From the NCBI GenBank assembly GCA_013368315.1, contig JAACJM010000185.1, positions 100,559-164,558 of the forward strand: a DNA stretch of 64,000 nucleotides, read 5' to 3'. The number at the start of each line of letters is the position of its first letter. The stretch's first letter is position 1. Source of the DNA: Tetrapyrgos nigripes. Lineage: Eukaryota > Basidiomycota > Agaricomycetes > Agaricales > Campanellaceae. The translations under genes and the position numbers were made by a program. Below the pieces are notes generated by a model. It searched no databases. It worked only from the letters and a program-made list of their open reading frames with translations, and was not told the origin of the DNA. Shown here one piece after another: positions 1 through 11,860 of the stretch.

Positions 1-384
1 CTTCATAAGGGCCTGTTGTTCACATTAGCAAATGTGGAGCTAGGACAGAAGGAGGCCCCTAAAAACCTAGACGAGCTGATCAACCGAGCACTTCATGTGG
101 AACAGACCCTAGCAGAGTTCGTAGGAAAACCAGTCACTGGCCCTACCCCATCCCTCTCCAGATTCCCCTCTGCATGAGACCCTAATGCCATGGACGTTGA
201 CGCCTCCCGTACTGAGCGTCCCTAGGGTAACGGACACACCTTCGTGGACTACCAGAAGGTGATGCAGGGGTGCTGCTACGGCTGTGGTTCCAAGGATCAC
301 ATGAAACGAGATGGGAACCACAGATGTGACAAGTGTGACTACTGTGAGAGGATGGGTCATCGCTCTTCCGTCTGTCAGGACTGA
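1..384 (+). pseudogene. gag: Gag C-terminal part with two CCHC zinc knuckles
   Basis: Read in frame 1, the segment gives the end of a capsid region, then an Ala-Met-Asp-Val-Asp linker typical of gypsy Gag, then two Cys/His clusters. The first is around positions 271-312 (CYGCGSKDHMKRD); the second is around 328-380 (CDYCERMGHRSSVC). These bind the genomic RNA during packaging. The frame is broken by TGA at 178-180 and TAG at 223-225 and terminates at 382-384. The TGA at 178 sits where a CGA arginine codon would fit, so a C-to-T change is likely. The start of Gag is outside the window. Confidence 0.8.
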
Positions 385-653
385 TACATGGGTCGACCCC
401 GAGGAGGGGGTCGAAGTAGACAACGTGTGGCTGCCACTATTAGTGACACCTTTAGTCTTTTCCCCAATGATCCACCCTCTCCTACCCCTGCTACTGTCGC
501 TGCTTCCTCATCCACTGAATCGCCATCTACACTCTCTGCCTTGCAACAATCTATCGCCGATCAAACTGCCTTACTCCGTAACATCGCTAACCAACAGGGT
601 TTTTGAAATGGGTGTCCGTTCCCGCCACGGTGTGAACACCCCTGAATACCCAT

Positions 654-2127
654 GTGCTCTCTTGTTTCTCGTACGATTCTATTCCCTCATGTACCATATC
701 CAGTATCCCCAAAATAGAATCTTGTGCTTCTCACTTCCGTATACGTGTGAAACTCCGAGGAAGACAAAATGAGGCAGTGGTAGTGGTGATGGTTGACAGC
801 GGAGCTACAGGACTGTTCCTGGGACAGTCATTTGTAAAGCAGCACCAAATCCAAACCTATCCCCTCTGTAAACCCCTAGATGTCTACAACATTGATGGGA
901 CCCTTAACTGAGCAGGGCACATAGATCGGTTCTGTCAGCTAGCTATGACAGCAGATGGACAGGAGGCATGGCTAGATTTTCTGGTTATGGACTTAGGTGG
1001 AGAAGACATCATCCTGGGTCTTCCCTGGCTGTGTAAGATGAACCCACAGGTTGACTGGACAGACGGCCGGCTGCAAATCCCTGTAGCACCACCCCCATCA
1101 GTGAAAGAGATCCCCGATCAGGATCAGTTCGTTGCTACCAATTTCGGACCAACCTCAAGGGGAAATGTCATCCTGGAAGGCACAGAATCTGAACCAACCC
1201 AGTTGATTCCTCAGGGAACACATGCACCCATAGACCAACCCCCAGATCTGGCAGCAGAAGAGGAGGAGGAGGAATCCCAAGTATATCGCATTCATGCTAA
1301 CCGGGCTACAAGGTGCTCCTGGAAGAAAGCAGGGATCCTTGCTGACACTGGAGAAGAAGTCTGGTGTGCTGCAGGGTTCACTTACTCACAGCAGGTGGCT
1401 GAAGAGGCAAACCAGATGAAACCGAAACAGTCATTTGAGGAGATAGTCCCTCCTCAATATTGGAATTATTCTCAGGTCTTCTCCGAAGCTGAGTCGGAAC
1501 GCCTTCCTGCACACAAACCCTGGGATCATGCTATTGAACTGGTACCTGGAGCACCTGCTACCCTACGAACCAAGATCTACCCAATGTCCATCAATGAACA
1601 GCAGGAACTCGATCAATTCCTTGACGAAAATGTCTGCAAGGGATATATCTGGCCCTCCAAATCCCCTCTGTCCTCTCCCATCTACTTTGTGAAGAAGAAA
1701 GACAGGAAACTTCCGACGCCTAAATGAGTACACTATTAAGAACTGCTACCCTCTCCCCCTCGTTGCCAACATAGTCAGCCGCCTTCAAGGTGCCAAATAC
1801 TTCACCAAGTTTGACATACGTTGGGGTTACAACAATGTCCGGATCAAACAGGGGGATGAGTGGAAGGCGGCGTTTGCAACCAACCGAGGACTTTTCGAAC
1901 CTACTGTCATGTTCTTCGGATTGACAAACTCGCCAGCTACTTTCCAGGGCCTCATGAACTCCATCTTCTCAGACTTGATCACAGCAGGCAAGGTAGCAGT
2001 TTATCTGGATGACATCCTGATCTTCAGTGGGACTCTGGAAGAACACCGAGGAGTGGTTCGGGAAGTGCTAGCCAGGTTGAAAAGGAATGATCTGTATCTG
2101 AGGCCAGAGAAATGCGAGTTTGAATGA
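654..2127 (+). pseudogene. pol: Aspartic protease and reverse transcriptase, first part, of element A
   Basis: The protease active site DSGATGLFLG is encoded near 798-830. The flap-side motif IILGLPWL lies near 1009-1030. RT follows: EWDHAIEL-type entry near 1525, fingers region [15 protein letters not shown] near 1655-1700, FFGL(T)NSPATFQ near 1912-1950 and the catalytic YLDD at about 2002-2013, which is intact. One stop falls at 909-911 between the protease active site and the rest. A frame change near 1711 separates RT motif 1 from motif 2 and a TGA sits at 2125. The fold and order match chromovirus Pol; the copy cannot encode a continuous polyprotein. Confidence 0.9.
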
Positions 2128-2991
2128 GAGGAGATAGAATATCTGGGGCTGATTATCCAGGAAGGGCAAGTTTGCATGGACCCAGTGAAGGTGGCAGCAG
2201 TACAGCACTGGCCAGTTCCCCGCAATGTCCGCAACGTTCAGGTGTTCTTGGGCTTTGCAAATTTCTACCGACGATTCATAGAGAACTTTGCTAAAACTGC
2301 TTGGCCTCTGAATGACCTCACTCATAAAGACATCTTGTTTAATTGGGGAACTCACCAACAGGAAGCCTTTGACTCCCTTCGAACAGCCTTCACGTCTGCC
2401 CCCATTCTTACACTCTGGTCACCAGATCGTCCTACCCGAGTTGAAGTAGACACTTCGGGCTTTGCAACAGGAGGAGCTCTAATGCAGATGTTGGAAGACG
2501 GTCTTTGGCACCCAGTAGCATTCCGTTCCGCATCCATGCAGTCAGCCGAATGCAATTACGGAATCTACGACCAAGAGATGCTGGCTATTATCAAGGCACT
2601 GAAAGATTGGCGGAGTTATCTGGAAGGACTACCACAGCCCTTTGAAATTATCACAGATCACTCCAATCTAGAGTTCTGGCGAACAGCACAGGATCTTAGT
2701 CGACGACAAGCAAGATGGGCCCTGTGGCTATCACACTTTGACTTTCGACTAATCCATCGCCCAGGCAAAGCGAATACCCAAGCAGATGCCCTCTCTCACC
2801 TCTCCTCCCACCAAGTAACAGACTGGGAAGACAATCTGGAAACCACAGTACTCAAACCAGAACACTTTGTAAGGCTCACCGCCACTACGCTGGCCAACCC
2901 TCTAGAGGAACGAATTTGTCAGGCACTGGGAAGAGAAGTGGAGGAGGTGTTAAAAGGACTAGAGCAGTTGAAGAAGGAAGGATTGCAATGA
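2128..2991 (+). pseudogene. pol: RT C-terminus and RNase H of element A
   Basis: Continues the 1909 reading frame after the TGA at 2125. The RT connection motif VFLGFANFYRRFIENF is near 2245-2290. RNase H follows with its acidic catalytic residues in place: VEVDTSGFATGG near 2440, YDQEMLAI near 2566, ITDHSNLEFW near 2650, and the HRPGKANTQADALS tail near 2755-2795. The segment ends at a TGA at 2989-2991 just before the integrase zinc domain. Product would degrade RNA in RNA:DNA hybrids during reverse transcription. Confidence 0.88.
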
Positions 2992-4346
2992 CTGGCCAAT
3001 GGTTTACCTGAATGGGAGGAGGATAATGGATTGGTATATCACAAGGGGCGAGTCTATGTCCCCCCAAATGAAGACCTGTGGAGGGCAATAGTAGAACAAT
3101 GCCATGATGAACCATCAGCAGGACATCCAGGACTACATGGAACACTCAATTTGGTAACCTCACACTTCTGGTGGCCCACCATTCGCTCTTTTGTGGAGAA
3201 GTACATGGAGGGATGTGATAAATGTGCCAGGAAGAAGCTGCAACGTCATCTGCGAGCAGTAATCCAGCCTTTGGATGTACCCTTAGGACTCTGGGAAGAA
3301 GTTGGAGTTGACCTCATTACACAGCTACCATCCTCGCAAGGCTATGACGCAATCCTGGTCTGCACTGACCTCTATGGAAAACAAGTCCACACCCTTCCCT
3401 GCACCTCTAATATCACTGCTACTGAAGTTGCTGACCTATACTACCGAGAAATCTTTCGCCTTCATGGCCTCCCACTCTGCTTTGTATCTTGCAGCACAAA
3501 CCATGCGTTCTTTGTTGGACCGACTCAGGATCAAGTCAAGCCTTTCCTCAGGCTACCGACCCCAGACGATGGACAGACAGAACGAGCCAACCAGGAGGTG
3601 GAGAAATATCTGTGCCTCTACACCAACTACAGACAGGACGATTGGGTGGAGCACCTTCCTATGGCCGAGTTTGTTCTGAACTCCCGCACACACTCCGCAC
3701 ATGGCATGGCACCTTTTGAAGTGACTTATGGCTACCTTCCTCTATTCAACATACTGGTAGGCCGGCGCACAGGCATCCCAAACGTAGAAGACTGTCTCGA
3801 AATCCTAAGACAGGTTTGAAGAGATGCAGGATCAGCACTGCACCTGGCTAAGTGCCGGATGAAGGAAGGATATGAAAGAGGGAAACGGAAAGGACATCAG
3901 TTCAAGGTCAGGGATCATGTCTGGCTGAGTGCAGAAGACATCGACCTGAAACTTTCAAGTGACAAGTTGGGAGATCGGCAACTGGGACCATACGAGATTG
4001 TAGAGAAAATTGGAGATTTGGACTATCGGTTAGACCTCCCTGAAACTCTTAATCGCCTGCACCCAGTATTCCATGTCGACAAACTCTACCCCTACAAGGG
4101 TAATCCAGTGAACAGACTTTTACCTGAGGAACCAGAGCCAGTATACCTCAAGGGGGAGGATGAGCCTGAGTACGAAGTGGACACCCTTCTGGATAGCAGG
4201 ATATGATGGAGGCAACTGGAATACCTTGTCAAGTGGAAAGGATACGATGATGGTCACAACTCATGGGAGCCAGTTGCGAATCTCAAAAATGCGAAGTGTA
4301 AGATCACAGCATTCCACAAGAAACACCCAGAGGCAACAAAGACTTA
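2992..4346 (+). pseudogene. pol: Integrase and chromodomain of element A
   Basis: The integrase zinc finger is visible as HDEPSAGHPGLHGT near 3103 and CDKCARKK near 3214. The first catalytic Asp (VGVDLITQLP) is near 3303. The region that should hold the second Asp (SDRGPQF in copy C) is out of frame between about 3490 and 3570, so that residue is lost. The third acidic motif (DGQTERANQEVEKY) is present near 3568. The GPY/F-like segment (LGPYEIVEKIGDLDYRL) is near 3982. After a TGA at 4204 a chromodomain ([18 protein letters not shown]) runs to a stop near 4346. Chromodomains steer integration toward heterochromatin in chromoviruses. Confidence 0.9.
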
Positions 4347-4384
4347 AGGTTCATCGAGGACAATGAAGTGTAGGAGGGGGGTAA

Positions 4385-4831
4385 TGTCATGACGTCTATA
4401 TTTGGTACTATTTATTTCTTCTTATCTCCGTATCCTCAGACCTTTACACCATTTGACTCTTGTTCCACATGCTATGCACCGGACCTTTCATTTCTCCGAT
4501 ACAGCTTTGATACAGCTTCTTGACAAGCTTCCTTTACAGCTTTCTTTACAGCTTTCTTTACAGCTTTACTTTTACATATATAAACCCTGCCCTGACACCT
4601 GGTTCCCCATCTTGACCTCTTTGTCATTGGGACCAGGTGTGTATTCCCCTTTTCATTACTTCTTTCACCTTTACTGATGGGCACTGTAGTTCCAGTACTT
4701 ACTGCTGTCTGTTAGGTATTTAATACATTCTTCGTCGTTGGGACCAGTTCCAGTACTTACTGCTGTCTGTTAGTCGAGTCAAGCCTGTAGCTCCTCGTTA
4801 TCACTATCTAAGCGCTCGCCTCTTTGTGACA
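4385..4831 (+). repeat. 3' LTR of element A
   Basis: A purine tract (AGGAGGGGGGTAA, ending 4384) directly precedes TGTCATGACG at 4385. The far end is set at ...TTTGTGACA (4831), giving TG...CA ends and the same TGTCATGA start as the LTRs at 39185 and 46683. Inside are four TTTACAGCTTT(C) units (about 4518-4566) and a duplicated 28-bp block (about 4688 and 4750). The 3' border is less certain because the partner LTR and TSD are outside the window. Confidence 0.65.
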
Positions 4832-5411
4832 CCACATCACATCCAATCACCTCTTTCAATTTCTCCTTCTTTTTACTCGTTGGATGCTCCCCTCCAGACT
4901 TGCTGCAGACTCTACATCTTCTCTCTCATCCCCACTGACTCACAATGCTGTGGTAGAGCTCCTGACTGAGCTCACAAACTCACACAGAAAGACTGATGTT
5001 GAAGTATTCATAATGTGAATGCTGCAAAGTGCAAATGAGAGACATTTGATGGAGAGCATGCTTAGGAAGCTTCAGGGCCAGCACCCAAAGAAATAGTTTG
5101 AGCCATGGTATACAGAAGAGAAACAGAGAAGAGAGAGGTTGGTGACAATGAAGTTGAAAAGCTTATGGGTCAACAGGTTTTTTGATTCAAGTTGGAGTTT
5201 GAAATGAGATGGGCAGGAGTGCAGTGTCGACCTGACTGAGAAAGAATGAGAATACAGTGGTACTTAGATGAAATATAGAGTGTTGCTTTGCAGTACCACT
5301 ATGTAGCAGTTAGGGGGCAAGGGAAAAACCAGAGACAAAGGACTGGGAAAAAACAGGAACAATTCATATAGCCACAAGTGGAAAATGGGTGTAAAGAACT
5401 CAGCCTCATTC
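4832..5411. other. Intergenic stretch, nothing recognised
   Basis: No coding frame with protein-like composition, RNA gene or clear repeat could be supported. Confidence 0.6.
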
Positions 5412-5583
5412 TTTGACCTTGTAATACACTCTGACTTACAGAAACCTTATGGAATTGTTGTGAATTTTGAGCTTTCATGTAATACTCCCATAATACATGA
5501 GGATTTACAAACTGAATGGCACTGAGTAAGTCTTTTGTAATATCACAGTATGACAGTGTATTTATGGCTATTTGCACCCAGTG
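5412..5583 (-). mobile_element. Terminal fragment of CACTGGGTGC (CACTA-type) element
   Basis: The right edge is ...TTTGCACCCAGTG (5583), the inverted terminal sequence of the element at 21836-24600. The body (TTACAGAAACCTTATGG, ACAAACTGAATGGCACTGAG) matches the fragment at 26275-26411 and, reversed, the start of the element at 17056. Only one end is present, so this is a truncated copy. Confidence 0.75.
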
Positions 5584-8500
5584 AAGGATATTGTTTGCAG
5601 GACTTTAGTTGTCAGGCTGTGTAGGCTTTTTTGTCTTTCTCTCAGTGTTTCTGCATTTCCTTTCTTCCCTACATTTGATGAGGATTTTGGTGAGTGTGGG
5701 TGGGTATGTGTATTGAAGGTATGAAGGGGGGGAGGGGAGGGGGGAAGGGAATGCTGGGGGATTTGGATACAGGGAGGTGGAAGATGGGATGGAACAGAGA
5801 GGGTGGGAACTTGTGGCCTCTGCTTATGCTGCCCATAGTACCTATGATCATGAATGACTGGGGCTGGGTCTGGTGTATCAGGAGAAAGTGGAGTGGGAGG
5901 GACAGAGAGATGGACAGACAGGGAATTAGGAAGGGGGGAAGGGTTAGCTTATGTGCATAAATCAGAGAAAGTAAAAGGCCAACAAAGGAGAGAAAGCAAA
6001 CAGGAAACAGAGCAGGGAAACACCATCTGACTGTGATAAAAATGACATTGCAAACACCAACTGAAAACCTCGCCAGAAGCCAACCCAAAACCTAAAAAAG
6101 AGCGCTCACCAATCAGTCTTCTTCCCCTCTCCCGCCTCTTGCATACATTGTCTTCCCCAGCACATACTTTAACCCTCCTTCTCCTGCAACATTATAGATG
6201 ACTCCAATACTAAACTCATTTTTCTTAGGCTTCCAGCTTCCTTCCTTGTATGCCATGTCATAAGAGAACCCATGAGAGAGCAGGCAGAGTTGTGGAGTCA
6301 CATTGGAGGGGTTTTTCTGTAAGGGAAGGGGGATTAGAGATCGCAGTAGAGATAGGTATGAAACAGGGATAGGTGATGGGGAGTAGAGCATAAGGTAAAA
6401 CAAGTTGAGTAAGCAATTGAAAGGTCAACAGAAGAAGAGGAAAAGAAGCAAGTAGTGAGAGGGAAATCATCAGGAAAACAGTCCATGGCTAATGTACCTG
6501 TAACTATCAGTAATTATTGAAAAGGGAGTAATATTCATGGAAGTACTGACAATTATTGACTTTTACTGAACAGGGGTGATAGTTAGTAAGTCATAGCTGA
6601 AATTGGGTACAATTATCTTCTGTCTAATAACTTGGCATCAAGTTATCAAGACCTTAGCACAATCATCTTAGTTCATTTTTCTGTCTTAGCATCTCACCGG
6701 GTGTTGTATTCAAGTCATATTCAAACATCAGTAATAGTCAATAAATTAGTGAACATATTATCTACAACTTAGGTGTGCTTCTGAGTCCATTTGAACCTTG
6801 CGATGGTTTTGTATTCAAGGACTACTAGTAGTTGGTAATTTACAAATAAATGTCCAAGATTTATCTGATACTGCAGCACTACTCTTCAAGACATACTGAA
6901 TCTACTACATAGTGTTAACATTACCAATCTGAGGCTGAGTCTGAGAGCAGTAGAAAGACAAATACTTTGACACACCTTTGTGTACTGTCAGTAACTGGGG
7001 CAAAGAGCCATTGCTTCGTGTGGCAAATTATGAGGCCCTTTCACATAGTCTAACTCAGGTTATGCAGAAAGGAGGGAGAATCAGTGGAAAGTGAGAGGGA
7101 AGAAGGGTGTTAAGCAGACTGATTTGACACGCTAGCATGATGTCATGGTTATTGATGTCAACAGTCCTTGGATCTGGTCCAGACTGAGTCTGGGCATTCT
7201 GGTTGTCAGGAAGGGCAAAGACCAGCTGTGGCAACAAAAAGGGGTGGGAGTTTGAGGTTGTGGTAAAATTTTCAAGGTCAACATAAGTTAACTTGGCCTT
7301 TAAGAGGCCTCATAATCAGTGCAGCACCACTGTAGCAAAGAGCCTATGGATGGGTTGGGCAGCATACACAGCTTTGAACAGGGGCATGTGGGTAAGTGTT
7401 GGACTTGGTGAAAAAGACTGCAAGTGCAGCAGAAAATCAGTAGCCAAACTGATGTTACGGCTGACCAGCACCCGTCAATATTTCGAACTCCACTCCATCA
7501 ACTGTACAGTTGACATGATTTGTTGTGACAGTTGGCTTCACTTTTCTTCTCCCTTCCATCTTTCCCTTCCTCCTTTTCCCCTCCTCTCCCATTCACCCAG
7601 TTCTAGTGTGCTGTTCAGCTACTCAAAACCAACTGGGTAGGTTTATCATAATGGGGATACACAGGAACTACTCTGTTTTCTGTTGTGTTGGATGGTCTCT
7701 TTGTGTGTCATCTTGCGCTTGAGACAGTTGGTATTCTAATTTTCGCTGTTGCTAGCTGCAGGGTGCAGGTTTTGTTAGTCTGAGACTCAGTGCAGACCTT
7801 CAATGGGCCTGGTTGGTGACCATTGCAAAAACTTGGTATGTTTTCTCAAACTTCTGTGCTGTGCTTACGGGCTGGCATTTTAGTGTTACCATGTGCTAGC
7901 AGCTCCCTCCGTTGGCTCAGTAAGTCCATACACATTGCCTATTGTTGCCACCCTGATCCTCTTCTTCAGAGCTTCATGTGTCCAAGTTTCTTCCTCTGGG
8001 GTGAGTCATTATCTTTTCACTGCTTGCAAACAATGTGCTAATGAGAGACTAGGACTTATTAACCTCCAGGCATGCTCATTGTGGTTTGGATGTGATATAA
8101 GGTAAGCTTTCCACTCACTCTTTTCAAACAACATTACTAATTTTGGATTGATACAGGGACAATCTTGAGTCATCCTCACAAATGTCTGTCTGGTCTGAAC
8201 CCTATCTGGCATCAGTCTGGCTTTCTCTCTGAAGGTTGTAGAGGCTACAGCCTGAGGGATAGAGTGTGTCATGATGTCAGTCCTGATTGTGGGTGTTGTG
8301 TCATGTTGGGTTACCATAGTCTATGTACTGTTCCTTGTCCCTAGTTTAGCTTTATGTTAATATATCTATGGTTCTGATCTTTCTTTCATGGTTTTTGAGC
8401 TGAAGATAAGTATGTCGAAAAGAATGAATAGAAAGCTATAAGGCATCCATAACCTCGCTACAACTTCTCGCAAACATGCACTAAGTTGACAATAATGCTT

Positions 8501-11500
8501 GATAATTCACAGGGGGACCGCAGAATGTTAGCCAATTGTGACTAAGGTCAATAAGGTCGCTAACACTCGATACTTATTCATACTTATTGACAATATCCAG
8601 AACACTACTTAAACTTATCCATGGACCATTTTCCTGATGTAGAACAATAGAGGATGAGTCGCTGTGTCAACTCTTGTTGTCAAGAGGTGTGCAACTGGTC
8701 TACCTGAAACCAGACCTTGGGGGGAGGGAGGGGTCTGGAGAGGGCTTATGACCCAAAAGTACATCATGCCCTACTGAGTGTATAGACCAATTTTCTGGAG
8801 TCATCTCTGCTTCAAAGTATCAGAAATACACTTGGAGGGTAAAAACAGGTAGAAGACATGCCTGATATGCCTTATTTAGGTGGAATCCCACTGAAATGGT
8901 ATGTAGTTCTCATGATAGTGATGTCATCAATGGTCTGACATCATGAACTTTTCTTTGAAAAATATTTGCTACCTCAAGAAAATGGATCCCACATTAGGAT
9001 TTATCACTCCTTTTGTTGTGTCTTTAAGTCAGTAGAGGGTCTATAAGGTGGTCTGGAGGGAAAAGTGACTTGATTTGATGATTTGTAAGCGAAATTTTAT
9101 CTTATCTCTTTCCCTTTTAGGAAGGAGGGGAGGAGGGGGGAGGTCTGGCTGACCGTCTGGTCCAGCCATAACTGTCTGCACACCTGTTGCTCGTTGTAGA
9201 AGGTGCTGTTGATATAGTAGAAGTGACACTCATTGCTGAGGATGTCCTTAGAAGACTCCCACTCATGTTATCTATCTATCTATCGGGTACCAGTCCCAGA
9301 CTGCCTACTCCCAGTCCCGTTTGCTGCTGATGGCCTCGAAGACGTCGATGAAGTGCCAGATAATGGTGGTGCATCTGAGAGAAGGAAAAACAGTTGGAAA
9401 ACCCTGCGTAGATGTGAATGGGGAGGAATGATGAATTGACTGGAGTGGGACTGCTTGGGGAGAGGTCATCCTGTTGTCGTTGTTGGTGGAAAAAGACTGA
9501 GACTGCTGTGTGGCTGTGTATCAGCAGGTCTAGATTCGCACTGAGAAAGTGAAAGGATACGCATCATCATTCTTCTTGGGCACAACGGCAAGGGATCTGC
9601 AACAACCATGGGCTGGATACATTCTACGAGACAGAGACTCCTCTGCCAGCAAGAGCAGAAGTGATATCACTACTTCAAATCAACTTCAAGTCGTCTTTAC
9701 TGCATTCGGAACTGTGTGGACCATGGACATGACTCGACTGGCTTGAGCCAATGTTTAGAAAGGCTTCAGAGAGGTATGGGAGGGTTCTGTGAATGGTTGG
9801 AGGTGCATGTATGTCTCTCAGTGAGTGCCTGCTTTCCTTGCCCCTCATCTTCCCTATTTTCCCAATCAGTTTTTACCGTACATGCTTCATGTTCTCAAGT
9901 CTTCACTCAGACTTGGAGCTTTGCGTTCGTCATTGTTGGACTCAGTATCCTTGGTACCGTCAATATGCCTTTCATGTCTCCAAATACCTTCATGGGCTCC
10001 AGGTCTTAAAACGAGCCACGACGTCCAACACGGTTGCTCTGCAGCCAAGCCAAAATCATCACCCGAATCAACAACTACTACCCAAGCTTACCATCCTCTT
10101 TCCAAAACAATGCATACAAGTGTTTTGGATCTCGAACACAGTGCAAGATATCCTTGAAGGAGACTCAAAATTTAATACTGAACCAGTGAATGCTATCCTC
10201 TCTGCAGGTTGCGGCATGTATTTCATTTGCGGGGTTTCTAGTCAAGTCGGTTGCGACTTCTTCATTCTATTATTCCCAAACCACTATCATCTACTTCAGA
10301 GTCTAACTGTCTAATAGTCTACGTTCAGACCCACATTTGAACGCGCTAGACATCTGACTCACTCGTGGCTTCTGGCGATAGGACAAATTTTTCATGGTGC
10401 ACTTACTACCAAACATTAAAACCAATTGAGCTCTCATTGTCATTTAAAGATACTATTCGATACCAGGAAGCTGGCCACATTAGCATTTTTAAATCATATA
10501 AAATTACTGAGGGAAATTTAGATTACAAAAACTTTAGCATAGCATAGTAGGGCTTCTTTGGAATCAGCACCGTGCAAGCTGCGGTCAAGGAGTAGCGAGG
10601 ATTTTCCCGACGCGAGTCTGTTTTTGGCTAAAACTGGCTACCTGGCCACCTGCTCTGGCCCAGAACCGTGCGCATGTACATGAGCTATAAAACCTGGAGG
10701 ATTATATATCCTTAGCATATAGAACTATGCTGAATACCTTCGGCAGTGTAACGGTACACTTGCTGTCGAGCAGTGGTCACTCTAAGGGCAGTTTTTGGCG
10801 TGGGAACGGTATTTTAGGAAAATGCGTCATTTCGGGTTTTCGGGCCACTCTTTTACTAGTGTGTCACGAAGCAAATACCGACCCCCTTCAAAATTTGACA
10901 TCCAAGTGCGCCCCACCCAGACATATTTTTAAAGCACCCTAGACCACCCCAATGTAGACATAAAGTCAGATAATTGCCAAATGACCAGCTTCCTGGTACG
11001 AGATAGTACACATTAATGTTCTTGGTCACGTTTCACAGAAGCCTCATCTCGACAAAGAGGGTGCAGCATGCCTCAACCTACAACGTCGGTCTGAGTCCCA
11101 ATCTTGCAAGAAGTCCGTTAGCTGCCTGATCCAAAGTTCGACGTATACCCCCTTATCCAGAGATCCTCAACTACCACTTTGAAACGCACTCTGCAACTAA
11201 TCTTCTGCACAGCAGGTCACTCTCATTTTTCTCATTCTCAAATCATTGCCTGAAATGTGTATGATCATAAAGGACACAATACGAAGTAGATAATGGCACA
11301 ATGGATACTAAATCTTCTGCATACACACAAGGCATCGTTATACTCTTAAGTAGATGACAGCAAATGCTTCACAAGTGGAAAAGTTTTTACGGGTCTCTTT
11401 TGCGAGACTCTGGGGTGCTTGGTTGCTCAATGTCATACAGGCAAATAATCGTGGTTGAAACTCAAGATGTTGAGTTTTGATCCAAATGACATTCTTTTCA

Positions 11501-11577
11501 GACAGTACCTGAGTTAGATCTTACCATTCTGCACCAAGCACTGTTTTTCCATAGATATTTTTTGCGCAAGACGACAT
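5584..11577. other. 6-kb stretch without a supported gene
   Basis: Contains GA/CT-skewed low-complexity DNA (about 5650-6470), AT-rich DNA (about 6480-7000) and many short open frames on both strands. None has a recognisable domain, consistent intron pattern or protein-like composition. A weak partial match to the later promoter repeats begins near 11519 (ACCATTCTGCACCAAGCACTG). Untranslated exons or decayed transposons may be hidden here; I could not identify any. Confidence 0.5.
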
Positions 11578-11836
11578 CATTCTGTGTTGTCAAAAGAACC
11601 TCACGTGCATTGGACACTTTCCTCTGAGCGATATTGACATCTATCACCTACATTCCAAATCTTATCATTCTGCACTGTCAAACAGACCTCACGTGCATTG
11701 GACACTTTCATCTGAGCACTCTTGACATCTATCACCTGCTGTGTCCCAGCGTCTTTTCTCAACCTTATCATTCTGCACTGTCAAAAGAACCTCACGTGTA
11801 TTGGACACTTTCCTCTGAGCGCTCTCGACATAAATC
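11578..11836 (+). promoter_or_regulatory. Three imperfect tandem promoter repeats, each with CACGTG
   Basis: Three units begin CATTCTG(C/T)(A/G)... and contain the core CCTCACGTG(C/T)ATTGGAC followed by ACTTTC(C/A)TCTGAGC and a GACATCTATCACCT-like tail. The CACGTG boxes are at 11602-11607, 11690-11695 and 11793-11798, so spacing is 88 and 103 bp. The block ends 25 bp before the first plausible ATG (11861) of the NACHT-WD40 gene. CACGTG is the target of Cbf1/Pho4/USF-type bHLH factors in fungi; binding here is inference. Confidence 0.6.
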
Positions 11837-11860
11837 ACCTCTGTTTCATCAAACATTAAT

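Larger units (their letters stand above)
1..4831 (+). mobile_element. Ty3/gypsy chromovirus A, 5' end outside window, decayed
   Basis: Domains run in chromovirus order on the plus strand: gag zinc knuckles, aspartic protease, reverse transcriptase, RNase H, integrase, chromodomain, purine tract, LTR. The reading frame is interrupted by stops near 178, 223, 909, 1725, 2125, 2989, 3817 and 4204 and by frame changes near 1711 and 3490-3570, so the copy is dead. The 5' LTR and most of gag lie left of the window. Codon content is less AT-rich than copy B at 16770-26274. Confidence 0.93.

Noticed and set aside
5669..6470. Open frames on both strands in GA/CT-rich DNA
   Set aside because: Low-complexity skew; Pro/Ser/Leu-rich on one strand and Gly/Arg/Trp-rich on the other, no domain or splice pattern.
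9233..10314. A possible multi-exon gene from short frames of 62-173 codons
   Set aside because: No consistent splice joins, no domain, and the 173-codon frame has non-protein-like composition.
10680..10730. CTATAAAA motif as a promoter
   Set aside because: No gene starts within a reasonable distance downstream; an isolated TATA-like string is expected by chance.
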